Assembly: GCA_019973155.2 (NCBI GenBank)
Contig: BPQB01000050.1
Span: 173,633-237,632, forward strand
Length of the DNA stretch: 64,000 nt
Reading direction: 5' to 3'
Origin: Phanerochaete sordida
Lineage: Eukaryota > Basidiomycota > Agaricomycetes > Polyporales > Phanerochaetaceae
The position numbers and the translations under genes are program-made. Below, piece by piece: positions 22,470 through 32,993 of this stretch. Each line of letters begins with the position of its first letter. Positions within the stretch are counted from its first letter, which is position 1. The notes below the pieces were generated by a model that saw only the letters and a program-made list of their open reading frames with translations, had not been told where the DNA came from and searched no databases.

Positions 22470-23690
22470 GGACCCGGGCTGCATCGTCGGGCTCGATCGG
22501 ACTTGCTTTTGCGATCGCGCTCGCCAAGAGCGCCACGGACGTCGTTGTCGACATCTACGAGCGTGCACCCGCCTTCGCGCAGGTCGGCGGACGCCGGAGA
22601 CATCGGATTCTGGCTGTGCATTTGGGAGTGGACGCGCACTCTCGGGCTTGCGGACGAGCTCCGCGGCCCGCAGGCTGATGTCGTGCGGTGTACCCCTTCC
22701 GCACCATTATCCCTCACTCGCTGACGAGTAACCCCCGCGCAGATGTAACCGCACGCTATGCTAAGGCCGACCAGCGGGTGCGTGTGTCAGCCGGGCAGAC
22801 TCCGTATATGGCCTCGGTCTTGCGTCGTCGAGCCTGCACTCACCTCCCGGCAGCGGCGCTCCAGTACTTCCACCGCGCGGACCTCCTCGCCGTGCTGCTG
22901 AGCCACATTTAGTTGCACAACTGCATGCACCTTTGCAGACACATCTTCGGCTACACCGACGGCCCCTTGTGCGCCGCGGCACCGCACTTCAAGCTTAAGG
23001 ACACACGACCATGATGCAACCTCTTCATTGACGCGGGTGGGATTACGTGTGCCGACGTGGATCAGTCGATGCGTTCCCCGCGCGGTCAGCAGAACCTAAG
23101 ACCTCGCCAAGGCAGCGCCAGGCCATTGCACACTCGTATACGCAACTACGTGGGTCTCTACTTATCTATACATGGACAAGTGCTGCTGACGATATCCCCT
23201 ACCTGCGGTTCTTCGGCAAGGACATGGTGCGCTCTTGCCTATCAAGTTCTCTCTCTTTCCCGACGACTGACGATGTGCACAGGGTTTCATGTGCTACTTT
23301 ATCGCGCGTGGCGCTGTGATCAACTGCGCAGCGCTCTTCTCGTCCCCGAAACGCAGTGGTGCAGTGCTACACGCCGAACCGTGGGGCGAGATCGTCTCGC
23401 AGGACGAGCTCCAACTCTGCAGGCACTATGCTGGGCAGGTGCTAGATGCGAACGATGTCGTTGACGTGAGTCCCTCCCACAATATTTCTGGGATTCTGCT
23501 GACGCTATGGGGCCGACAGCGCATCCTCGAAGTGGGCCGCCGACTTCGTCCTCAGTCTCCCACAGTACGTTCACGGCCGCGCGGTGCGCCTTCCCGGTCT
23601 CCCTCATCCCGCTCATGACCCCGCAGCAAGCCTGAGGCGCCGCGCAGGGCATCTCGGACGCGCGCGTACGTACTCGTTATGCGCTTTTCC
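22470..23690 (+). pseudogene. decayed FAD-dependent monooxygenase (salicylate-hydroxylase-like)
   Basis: Pieces of a class A flavin monooxygenase appear in order but in different frames. The N-terminal nucleotide-binding part reads IGLAFAIALAKSATDVVVDI and YERAPAFAQVG, yet the GxGxxG loop before it is damaged. After a frame change comes DAGDIGFWLCIWEWTRTLGL, then a stretch with in-frame stops. Later come YLRFFGKDM, an apparent intron, then GFMCYFIARGAVINCAALF with EPWGEIVSQDELQ. LPQYVHGRAV near 23,570 matches the segment before the GD motif of the family, but the GDAAHAM part is broken. Intact relatives hydroxylate aromatic acids using NAD(P)H and FAD. At least three frame changes plus stops make a functional product unlikely. 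Confidence 0.72.
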
Positions 23691-24130
23691 TCCCTGCGTG
23701 CATTGCGCGCCATGCTTGCGCGCCTCCTTTATGCGTGCACAACACTGCACACTACGCGCCCCTGCATGACATCCTCTGCTGCTCGTTCGACTCCGGGGCA
23801 GTGTACTGTGCCCAGCGCTGAGCTAGACATGGCATGATGGGTGAATCAATGCTTTATTAATCGAGGTAGCTTTCAAGATACAGGCTGCGCACGAATCTAA
23901 GCGTCCTGGCCGGCACTTCAGTTTGGTGTAGGCGGTACAGAGTGCACGGGGTCCTATTGCCCAGGGCCACTTCGCAGCACCCCGACGTGGCAAGGAACGC
24001 AGCACGATATCACAGGCTCTGTGTATATATTTGATTACTTACGCTTTTACAAGGGTGTCACAAATTAATGTGTGGGCTCATGAACCCTGACGGGGGGCAG
24101 AGGAGAAGCAGGCGGAACGAGAAGGTGTTA
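23691..24130. other. intergenic, no gene seen
   Basis: Downstream of the decayed monooxygenase. No recognisable coding region before the right repeat arm. Confidence 0.4.
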
Positions 24131-24255
24131 CTCGCCGGGATGGTGAAGTCGTGATTACGGGAAGTAACACGATTACGACGGCTTCGAATGGGTATTCAAT
24201 TCGGTAGGTAGCGAGTTGAATACGGCGTCCATTATTTCGACAAATGGTACGCCAT
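24131..24255 (-). repeat. right arm of divergent inverted repeat
   Basis: Reverse complement matches 22190-22312 (see there). The two arms enclose about 1.8 kb that contains the decayed monooxygenase. No target-site duplication or transposase was recognised. Confidence 0.7.
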
Positions 24256-24499
24256 ATAGATTCCTGTCGGCACCGTCTTCCAGATATTTTCTCCATGATA
24301 AAATGTTTCGTAATTGAACTTCAGATATGCAATCCTCTCCAACCCCACCAGGCGTCTCAACCACCAGTCATGATTGCTCGGGGTGTAATTCCTCATAATT
24401 GCATATAGCTCGCAGACAAACAGCAATATAAAGGATCATCTCGCATTGCACTGTGCACAAGTCCATACCAGAACGAGATCATGATCCGGTACTCTGCCC
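24256..24499. other. 3' flank of membrane protein gene
   Basis: AT-rich stretch between the repeat arm and the stop of the seven-helix protein. No gene recognised. Confidence 0.4.
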
Positions 24500-25825
24500 T
24501 TACACCTCTTCATCAGAAGCTCCGTTCGTTGGAAAGTCAGCGACGAAATCCACGACACGGTCCATCCGGACTCCTGACGTCGTCTTGGCCAGAGTCGTCG
24601 TGCTTCTTTCTGAGAGCTCGATGCCTCCCAGATCCGCTGACCCTCCCACAGTAGTAGACGCGTTAGTCTTACTACGCATTGGATCGAGGCACCGCAGGGA
24701 GTGTACGCCGCGTGGGTTGGACGTAAGCTCCTTCGTCTCCTTGACCTGGGCCACTGTCCAACCACGTCCTTGCGCCACTCGTAGCACAATAAGTAAGGGG
24801 GCGATGGACTGACGAGCGGCCGTTTCATTAGTTGATGCAAATGACTCAGACAGAGCATGAGCACGTACCTGCACCTGACCCAAGATTGAGATCAACATGA
24901 GACTTGCGCTATTCCCACTCGCGTAGGTAATGAGAAACGCGAACGCGAAAGCAGTGTAGAGCATGGCTGATTCTGTGACCATAGCTGCAACGGAAAAATA
25001 TGGTAGCTGACTGCTTGTTCCAATTGCACGTCGGATCTGGTGTCGCATGTAGAGCAGCCTGCCAACGATGAATATCGTGCAGTAGCAGGTGACGGAAATG
25101 GAGGAAGACCAGAAGGTGAGTGCCATGTTCGCGCTGGAACTGATCCATAAGGTACCCCCTGGGTCTGCGATTTGAGCAAGGAGGATGGATGCTGAGACTG
25201 CGGCACATGTTCTTAGCAGCCACATTACATTTATGGGGTGGCAGCTTACTGATGGATAGCAAGAACGTGAGCAACGCGGGGAGTACAACCCATCGATGCC
25301 GAGTTGTAGACCATAGCATGAAGAAGCGGTACAGCTAAAAGACGTTGGGGTCAGACGGAGGTATAGAACGAGTAGGAAATATACCACTCACGAGTAGCCC
25401 GTCTGAGAACCATGCGGCTACACTGTATGCAGCAGTGCCGATAACGCTGACTTGGATAGAACCTTCGAGCGTCTCAAAGGCACCAGGACCGCCGGGAAAA
25501 TTCCGTTCGTCGACGTATGCCACCTGCAGCAACTTCATTTGCGTGCCATTGCCGATTGTACCGAGTATAAATATGCATGAGATGAAAGCGAGCATGATAT
25601 AGGCCGTCTTAGGGGAGTGACTGCGAGCACTCCACCATGCAGAGAAGCACATAATGAATAGTGTCATGTGGACGCCTGCATCCGGATACCCGTTAACATG
25701 TGTATGTGAGGGTTAGGACACAGCTCCTCACCGTACGCAATGTTTCCAATCTCTACGCCGACAAGGGTTATCCTGTCAACCCAGAGCTCGGAAGCAGTCT
25801 CGTCTGGAGCCCAAGACGTAGACAT
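24500..25825 (-). CDS. seven-helix membrane protein of an orphan basidiomycete family
   Basis: Integral membrane protein with about seven hydrophobic segments, probably in the plasma membrane; receptor-like topology but no proven function. Start ATG 25823-25825 (MSTSWAPDETASELW), first intron after NIAYG. Helices include MTLFIMCFSAWW, AYIMLAFISCIFILGTIG, VIGTAAYSVAAWFSDGLLL then YRFFMLW, WVVLPALLTFLLSI, FWSSSISVTCYCTIFIV, and ESAMLYTAFAFAFLITYASG. The motif SIAPLLIVLRVAQGRGW lies right after the last helix and is characteristic of this large agaricomycete family. A Ser/Thr-rich cytosolic tail ends TNGASDEEV, stop TAA 24500-24502. Four introns of 50-65 nt, all GT-AG. A role in environmental sensing is often guessed for the family but not demonstrated. 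Confidence 0.8.
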
Positions 25826-27151
25826 CCCAAGAGATTACGACCCAGAGGCTGAGGGGGGACGGGGACGGATAGGCAAGCCTGCAGAAGCATAGATTAAACG
25901 TCAGATCCGCTTTTGTAGGAGGAGAGACTGATGCTAGGCAGTGCAGCGAGCTCTGTTCCCTCACTTTGTTCTTCTTCTGAATGATTTTTCTGCCGCTATG
26001 GTCAGCATGGAGTTGGTTGTATCATTATGTGATGCACTCGAGATGCACCGTCCTTAGAGCGGAATTGTACAATTTTAATGTTCAAGATAGGCATTCATTC
26101 ATACATCCGATAGATCTGAGCATCATGTGGCATGGCATGGGTTGTGATAATGCATGAGAAAAAGCGCCACAACTCGCATCCACATTTGCTTCTTGCGGAT
26201 GGAGACGACCGAGGTACATGCCATTTGCTCTCACGGACGCCGTCATATCCAGCAGATAGCGATTTGTGAAGTCCCACACCAAGCTAGCACAAGTGAAATG
26301 TCCACGGTTCACGAAGAACGCTCATTGATATAGGCAACATGATTTTGGCTGAGCGGGGTGATATATTGCGCATCGAAGATGCCCTGCGCATGCAGATGAG
26401 ATGTACGAACTACGGTGAGAGAAGAGCACAAGGCTGCACGCTTCCTGTGTGAGCGGGTCTCCCCTGAGTTCGGATGCCACACTTGCACGGCATGCCCACG
26501 AAAGACTGCAGGCCCAATCTTGGCGGGTAGGCAAGGGTCAACCAACCTTCCTTACTGTCCAGGATCACGCACACAGCGTATGGCTGCGGAAGGCGGACCC
26601 TCCTACCACTGGAAGCGACGTGGCCTTATCGATCGCCGCGGGCCAGATTGGCGTCCGACGCGAGGTCGAGCGCAGATCTATAGGACATGTCGATTGGCAC
26701 TTGTCTACGCCGTACGGAAGGCGGCACGCATTCGTTATTTTGGCAGGCCGCAGACGAGGTTCGCTAACATCAGCCTAGATGGTCTGCTGATTGTTTACTC
26801 GAAGGTGCTAGTTTGCAGAGCTTGCAGGCTTCCGATAAGCATGCCGAACGAGCGCGCCATGTCGAGCTCGGCGGCGCGCACGGCAGAGACGTTCCCCATA
26901 CGCGTTAGCTGAAAGCTTATGTCGAGCGCCCCCGCCCCGGGTATGCAGTCCTTACCACAGTGTTTCCCGCTGCTTCTGATGTCACTCCGCCCGAGCAATC
27001 CCAACACTGCTGCCCTCATGCACGCCGTTTCGCGGCCAGGAACCTCCAGCAAACAATATCATACAGTCCAGTATATTTCTCCTTGGCAGCTACCAAGTAA
27101 TTCTGAGTCGTAAGATGTGCATCGCATAGGCAATGACCTTTGAGGCATGAA
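25826..27151. other. 1.3 kb without recognised gene
   Basis: Several open frames of 60-165 codons exist on both strands (for example minus 26309-26545 and 26795-27052), but none shows a domain, signal peptide or consistent splice pattern. Could hold an orphan gene or remnants; I make no call. Confidence 0.35.
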
Positions 27152-28122
27152 CTAGGCGAATTCTTTCCTAAGAATGATCAGGCTGAAGTCCTGAACGCCG
27201 TTACCACCCTTGAGGTGCTCCTCGCCGACGATGCTGTACCCGAAGTGCTGGTACATGGCAATCTAGTGTATACAGAACACGTCAGCTAGCGAGTCCGGTG
27301 ATAGAATCTTTCTCTCACGTTGCGCTTCTGTTCTGCCTCAAAAATCATAGGAATGCCATCCTCTCTAGCCTAAATGGTAATCATGAGTGTATCTACCGCA
27401 TGAACATAGTGATATAGCTTACCAGGGCTTCACCGGCCTCCAGAAGAGCTCGACCGATACCACGGCCGCGGAACTCAGGGAGGACTCCAAAACTATTCAT
27501 TGTCCAAGAGGCCTTCTTGACACCAAAACCAATGGTAGCATCGGATACAGCGGCATATGCAGGCAAAAACTATGATGCAAGGTCAGGCGCTGCTTTTGAG
27601 AAGCACATGGGCCGCGCACCTCTCTCCACCAAGCAAGTGTGCCGGATGGAAGATTCTTCAGGAAATCGTCGAAACCTTGAGACCGTTGGACCTCGCTAAA
27701 ATTGTTGTGAGATCAAGGCTACGACAAGAGACAGACACAAGCGACTGACTCTCCGCAAATTTCGACGCCGGGCCCGTAAAAGGCGATCGTACCCGCGATA
27801 CGATCACTATGGTCGATGAATGCCCCGTAAAGGTGTGCACCCGCTGCAGCTCCGGCAGCAGTGCTCCGAGCGAATTCGTACATGAGTTTCTCGTCCGATG
27901 AAGTTCCTGCCCGTATTATGGAATCTGACAAATAACTCAAGTTAGAGCGCATGCCGGGGCGTAGTGGTGTATACCATCCACTCCCAGAGTTACGGTTTTT
28001 ATGTTGGCAATTTGATCCAGCTCGTTGACTGCATAGGCATTCGGCGCACAGTGTCATCGCGAGCGAGCGATCGGCGTACCTGTGGGCTTTACGAGGCGGC
28101 GAATGGTGACGTTCTCGCCCAT
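27152..28122 (-). CDS. GNAT-family N-acetyltransferase (unrelated to the left-side trio)
   Basis: Acetyl-CoA-dependent N-acetyltransferase. Start ATG 28120-28122: MGENVTIRRLVKPT, intron, VNELDQIANIKTVTLGVD, intron, then DSIIRAGTSSDEKLMYEFAR with AFIDHSDRIAGTIAFYGPG. A later exon has QGFDDFLKNLPSGTLAWW, followed by KASWTMNSFGVLPEFRGRGI with GRALLEAGEAL, the acetyl-CoA loop (R-G-R-G-I-G-R). The last exons carry DGIPMIFEAEQKRN and IAMYQHFGYSIVGEEHLKGG with the end FSLIILRKEFA, stop 27152-27154. Six or seven exons; the junctions around 27.55-27.75 kb are the least sure. Sequence and intron layout differ from the GNATs at 0.3-10 kb, so it is a separate family branch. Substrate unknown. Confidence 0.8.
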
Positions 28123-29759
28123 GGTGGTCAGGAGTATGGATGGTACACAAAGATTATGCAGAGAGAGGGGAGGGCCGTTGATGACTCGATGTCTGGATTT
28201 GTGTGTGACATGCAGTAGTATTTTAGGACGCCGCTTTGGAGGCGGGTATGCGTCATGTCTGCATGTTATCAATCAGTACAACCCAGATGGGTCCATTGTT
28301 GCTGACAAATGGACATGGCACAAGGGTGTACCAACATCTTCGGCAGGTGTAAGAGAAGCTGAAGGAGCTATGCGAGGGAAGTGGAAGCTGACCAGTCGAC
28401 TGGTGACTTTTGCCCGCACCGCCTCCAATTGCGGACACCCATTCCCATCTCGCATGTTCGGAGCTCGCATTGCACGCCATCCAATGACAGAGCTGCTGAC
28501 TCAGGCTTCCGCTCGTGATTGTACGACTTGTGCGACGGGAACCGTGATTCGATGTGATCCCATTAAGTACCCCGTGGCATCGACGAAACATACAATACCC
28601 TGGTACCTGAGTCGGCACATGGTCTGCGGGCGACGGATGACGGGTGCGCAGCGGTGCACTGAAAGCGTGTACGAAAAATGTGGTAACTCGAGGCCGCGTA
28701 GATAATCTTCTCTTCTACGTGATAGGGCAACCGGCGATTCAATGTACAGCGAGCCCATTGCCTCGCACATCTCATCCGACACGGGAATACCACCAAGGCT
28801 CTTGTCGCATTGTGTAGCTGCCCAGTAGCCATTGAGACAAGCACCACGCAGACGATTGTCGTACCCGCATTATGCAAGAACGGGGTCTTGCGTAACCGAA
28901 AGGCGACTGGGGCAGCAATGCGAGAACGCCTGAAGGATATACTCGCCTGTTGAAGAGTGTGTGAGAGGCGGTGCTACGCTAAGCACATTTCCCAACTTGT
29001 CTCTCTGCGGGGGCACCGAAAAGGACCACGTGTGATGGTGTGGTATCTGCAGGCCGGGTGGGGAGCTCATGGCCGTTTGAGAGCGACAGCGCAGGCAGTA
29101 GTAGCATGCGCAGAGGCTTACTTCGGAGTAGAAAGCGTGAGAGTCCCTGCATACTTCGGATCTCAAAAAACCTTAAAGCTTCCACAGTACCCTCTTCGAT
29201 TGACGTCGCAACCGCCTAGACCACCAAATACGAAATACGATACGATAGGCTCACGGGTACCACATAGACAAAGACTCGAAAGTACCGCATGACATGAAAT
29301 CGCATAGCTGCCGAGTACCAGACCCTGAGATTGTGACATTTATTTGATTCATTACGAACGGTTCAGAACGACATCTGGAGGGACTTCTCCGCTGAATATT
29401 GTATACCTCGCCTTTAGGCCAATATTTTGGGCCGAGTCTGCTTCAAGATCGAACAAGATTTGTGCGAAGACGCACCTAGCTGGCGTGCTATGTATCCTCT
29501 CCCACACACAGCACAACTACTATGTCGCACATAATGTCGTGCATGTTATTTGCACTCTGCCTGTGTCTGTCACCATCCATGGAAAGCATACGCGTATACC
29601 GACGTCTTTGGGAGCAGGCACCCATTTGGTATGAATATGCAGCTTGTATTTGTCTGCTCTGACGTTTGTCATATTCTCACAAAACTCATGCTCCATCAGA
29701 TCCCACCGAAGCCTCCTGTCTTCACATCAGCCCTGGAAGCGTCGGAATAGTCCCGGCGG
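28123..29759. other. 1.6 kb without recognised gene
   Basis: Minus-strand open frames at 28.25-28.78 and 28.87-29.17 kb (for example ESPVALSRRREDYLRGLEL) could be parts of an orphan spliced gene, but I see no domain and no convincing chain of splice sites. Left unannotated. Confidence 0.35.
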
Positions 29760-30150
29760 TGACTTTGTGATACAATACCACGGGCCACACATCTCAGCTA
29801 CAGTGGTTATCTACCGGGACTCCATGGAGTCACATGGACTGCATCTGCGTCAAAGAGAGCGACCGCGTGTATGGCATAGTCATGATTCATCTGCTGCATT
29901 GTGCTGAGACCATCGCCAGCGCATTATGTGATACCGGAGATTCCCAAGCAGAAAACCGACATGCGACACATTGCTTGCAATACCTCAGCAGTTGTCCCTC
30001 TTCAATGCGGACGCAGCCCTGGAGCCTTCTACATTTTTATTCTCAGTACTTTAAAGTCAGTCCAGTAGGCCCGATGAAAGTGTGCAGATCTGGGAGGCTG
30101 TATACTCCGCTGGGAAGGAGAACTATGCACAGTGGGCTATAAAGCATAGT
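29760..30150 (+). pseudogene. decayed UstYa-like gene (copy 3)
   Basis: Close relative of UstYa copy 1: the frame with LQWLSTGTPWSH and RVYGIVMIHLLHCAETI aligns with EMEWLTCRSPWSH and KLYGVAMIHQLHCVQMI of copy 1, and THCLQYL with the second motif. The frame then changes (the NAD-ALEP-like part is in another frame), a stop follows, and the VC-W-EAVYSA-like end is split over two frames. An in-frame TGA also sits upstream near 29,766. No N-terminal anchor is recognisable. At least two frameshifts and one stop make a functional enzyme unlikely. Confidence 0.8.
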
Positions 30151-30525
30151 ACGAACTCTTTTTCGTAATCATACTGAAACGTGACAGTGTCTGCTTCCTC
30201 ATATTATAGCTCAGTTTGTACAGCTCCCAGACTTGGCACCGCTCACAATTGTTCTTGTCCATCAAGAGCCGCGGCATCTGCTTCCCCTTGTTAGAATCTC
30301 ATGGCACCGCTCCTTCTCTTGCCATTCACTAGTAGTACCTGAAACAGATTAGGAAACTAGTGACTTGTGCACGACAGATCGAAACTCGTTGGGCATGGCT
30401 TCGCGTTTGTTATCTCCCGCGTCCTAATTTGAAAAGATGCATACGATATGACTCTCATTGAACGAATGAGGATTTTATGTATCTCTCAGACGTGTTCTGA
30501 CGAAGAATCAAGATGCTTGACTTCC
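30151..30525. other. intergenic, no gene seen
   Basis: AT-rich flank between the decayed UstYa copy and the TATA element that follows. Nothing recognised. Confidence 0.4.
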
Positions 30526-30533
30526 TATATATA
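30526..30533 (+). promoter_or_regulatory. TATA box-like element
   Basis: TATATATA 68 nt before the ATG at 30601. Spacing suits a fungal core promoter with a short leader. Confidence 0.45.
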
Positions 30534-30600
30534 CAGCAACTCTGCACGCCTGGCTAAGCCAGGACGCTTCGCTCCCTGCCTCACACATCAAGCGTTCGCA

Positions 30601-30933
30601 ATGCAAGCAATGCTCTACCTCGTTACCATCCTCTCAACCTTTGCGCTTGTCATGAATAGGACCATGGGACAATGCGCCGACGGAGGTGGGTCCTTTTCAA
30701 TTCCTGCATCACTATCCCAACTGACATACGAAAAGCCCCTGAATGGCTCGACCCCAGCGCACCTGCTGTTAAGAGGCAGGTCAGTTGCAACCTGCCGGAA
30801 TTTTGAAGTAAGCATGCTTTCACTGATAACGACAATGGTCCTCATGGCTCAAGGACAGATAATCAAGGATTTGCTCCGTGAAAGACGAAGTAAATTATTG
30901 TTGCGAAGAATCATTCGCCTCAATATATACTAG
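30601..30933 (+). CDS. possible small secreted protein
   Basis: Starting at ATG 30601 the frame begins MQAMLYLVTILSTFALVMNR, with a hydrophobic stretch and then TMGQCADGGGSF, consistent with a signal peptide cleaved near MGQ. It runs about 110 codons unspliced, with few Cys and no known domain; the C-terminal part is hydrophobic then very basic (LLRERRSKLLLRR), which is odd for a secreted protein. An intron starting near GTGGGTCC after CADGG could change the downstream part. Support comes from the TATA element and the signal peptide only. It might be a fragment of a larger gene or not a gene at all. Confidence 0.3.
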   Translation: MQAMLYLVTILSTFALVMNRTMGQCADGGGSFSIPASLSQLTYEKPLNGSTPAHLLLRGRSVATCRNFEVSMLSLITTMVLMAQGQIIKDLLRERRSKLLLRRIIRLNIY

Positions 30934-31220
30934 TTACGACGTGACGTGCGATGCGAATATCGTGTCGGCGTGGTCTGTGTACAGTGACACGCGTCGAGAT
31001 TCCGTGTGCGAGATATCCACAGCGTGCTGTTCGTAGTTGTGCAGCAAAGGTCTACTCACTTGATCGTGTGAGACAGGCACATTGACATGAGCTGGCTGCG
31101 GCCCATGATATGTCCGGATAAGCGGATATTTTATGATTCCTATGTTCGTACCGTACATTACAGAAGATATCGGGTACGTCCCCAGCCCCCACTCCGCTAC
31201 CATAGCCGTCGTCGCGCAGA
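30934..31220. other. intergenic, no gene seen
   Basis: Short spacer before the 3' end of the first F-box-like gene; nothing recognised. Confidence 0.4.
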
Positions 31221-32993
31221 TTACTCCTCTGCCAGTCGACCTTGAATTACTATTACTTCCTGTTCTCCAGCCATGTCTACGCTTGCCACAGACTTTGCTT
31301 GATCAGCTCGATCTGCGGCGACCCTAAGCACGGCACGCAGCGCGCGGACCTGCCGCAAATACCGCGCCCTCTCCTCCGGCGCGATCCTCACCAACCACTC
31401 CACCTTCTCATCCACACCGAGCCCGCCGTCGCCGTCGCCATCTCCCTCTCCCTCCCACGCCGTGCCGTCGTGCACAGCACGTATATCCTTCACACCGATA
31501 ACGTCGCCCTTAGGCCACGGTCGGTCGTCCTCGACACCACACAAGCACTGCAAAAGTCCCGCATCGAGCGCCCACCCGAGCGCGTCCCCCTTCAGCACCG
31601 CGCGCATAATAGCCTTCAGCCCCCTGGTGTCGCTCTCGTAGAATTGGTTCCGGCGCGGGCGCGCCCAGAGGTGCAGGCGCTGCAGCGCGGGTGCGAGCGT
31701 CTGCAGCGCGTCGAGCGAGGGCAGGGACGTGGGTGTATGCGCCGTGCAGGATGTGCTGAGGTTGATGGCGGTGACTTGGGCGGCCGGTGAAGTGGAAACG
31801 GAGGGTTCCCCGGACGAGACCTGGACGTTCGCGATAATCGCGTCCTCGCCGACGGTGAACTCGGGTGAAAATCCAAGCGACGCGAGCCCTGCTAACTCGA
31901 TCAGCAAGGTCACCACACATCTCTATGATAATCACTCACCGGCGCGGCGCCCCTCCCTCTCCCTCAACGCGACCTCGACCTGCTGCCACCCCTCGGGAGC
32001 GCACGCGGACAAAGCGTCGAGGAGCGCCTCCCAGTCGCGCTCCGCAAGCCCGAGACGCGCGTCTGCGCTCACGATGTAGGACGCAAGCCGCGCGTGCGCC
32101 GCGAGATCGAGGCCAGCGCAGCGCGAGAGGCGCACGGACCAGAGCGTGCGCGGGCCGCGGCGGACGTGACGCGCGTGCGCCTGCTGCACATGCTGCGCCT
32201 GCTGCGCGTTGTGCGCGGGTGGGTTCTGTGCGTTTGCGGGCGCGGCGGGCGGGGCGTCGAACACGAGCGCGTCGCACGAGAGCGCGGAGAGCGCCGCGAA
32301 CGCGTCCGCGAGGCGCGCGAGCGCGCGCGCGTCCGCGAAGTGCACGCCGACGAGCGTGAGCAGCGTCAGCTTGACGTACGTCGGCGGGACGCCGGGCACG
32401 GCCGCGAAGGGCGCCCAGTGCTTCTCGACGGCTGCGTCTGTGCTGGTGTCTTCGTTTGTGGGGCCGGCGACGGCGGCATCTGCGTTAGCGTTTGCATGGG
32501 TGGCGGGAGCTGGGGTGCCGGGGAGCGGGGATTGTGCCGTGGTGTCCGTGGTGGGTGCAGTGGTGAGGCCAGCAGAGATACCTGGCGCGGGGAGGCCGGG
32601 GTGCACGTGGCAGTGGAAGATCGCGCGGCGCAGGGACGCAGCGAGGCCGTGCAGCAGCGGGAGGAAGCAGCGCGGGGCGGTCGTGAGGCAGAGCACGTCG
32701 ACCTGCCTGACCGCCTTCGCGAGCCCGCTCCTGTTAAATTCCGGCCCAGACACGATGTCCTTGAGCACGCACACGTCGTCCGCGGTGCGCAGGATGAGGT
32801 AGCGGAAGAGCACGGGGCGGATGGCGCCGGCCCAGTGGCGGCAGACGAGGCTCGGCGCGAGGAGCCCGCTCTTCTCGCGCGTGCGCTCGGCGGAGGAGCG
32901 GTGGAAGAAGATGTCGCGTGCGAGCTCGAAGAAGTTCTCTGCGATGTAGAGCACGAGTTCCGCGGGCAGGTGGGCTCCGGTGATGCGCGGCAT
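31221..32993 (-). CDS. F-box-like protein, type B (B1)
   Basis: Predicted substrate-recognition subunit of SCF ubiquitin ligases, judged from its N-terminal F-box-like motif: HLPAELVLYIAENFFELARD, then LLAPSLVCRHWAGAIRPVLF. Start ATG 32991-32993 (MPRITGAHLP). The middle contains LRTADDVCVLKDIVSGPEF, PRCFLPLLHGLAASLRRAIF, an Ala/Pro/Thr-rich linker of about 60 residues, and leucine-rich stretches. One intron (donor GTGAGT after EGRRAG, acceptor near 31,872) leads to exon 2 with GLASLGFSPEFTVGEDAII, GWALDAGLLQCL and the C-terminal motif VEWLVRIAPEERARYLRQV. Stop at 31221. About 580 residues. Exon 2 contains an acidic Gly/Glu/Asp repeat. Related to B2 at 50.2-51.7 kb. Targets unknown. The opposite-strand frame of 400 codons is a GC-rich shadow. 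Confidence 0.75.

Noticed and set aside
25826..27151. Orphan frames at 26.1-27.0 kb as a gene
   Set aside because: No domain, no signal peptide and no consistent splice chain; too little to call.
28250..29170. Minus-strand frames as a spliced gene near GNAT 4
   Set aside because: Splice sites could not be chained in frame, and no family resemblance was seen.
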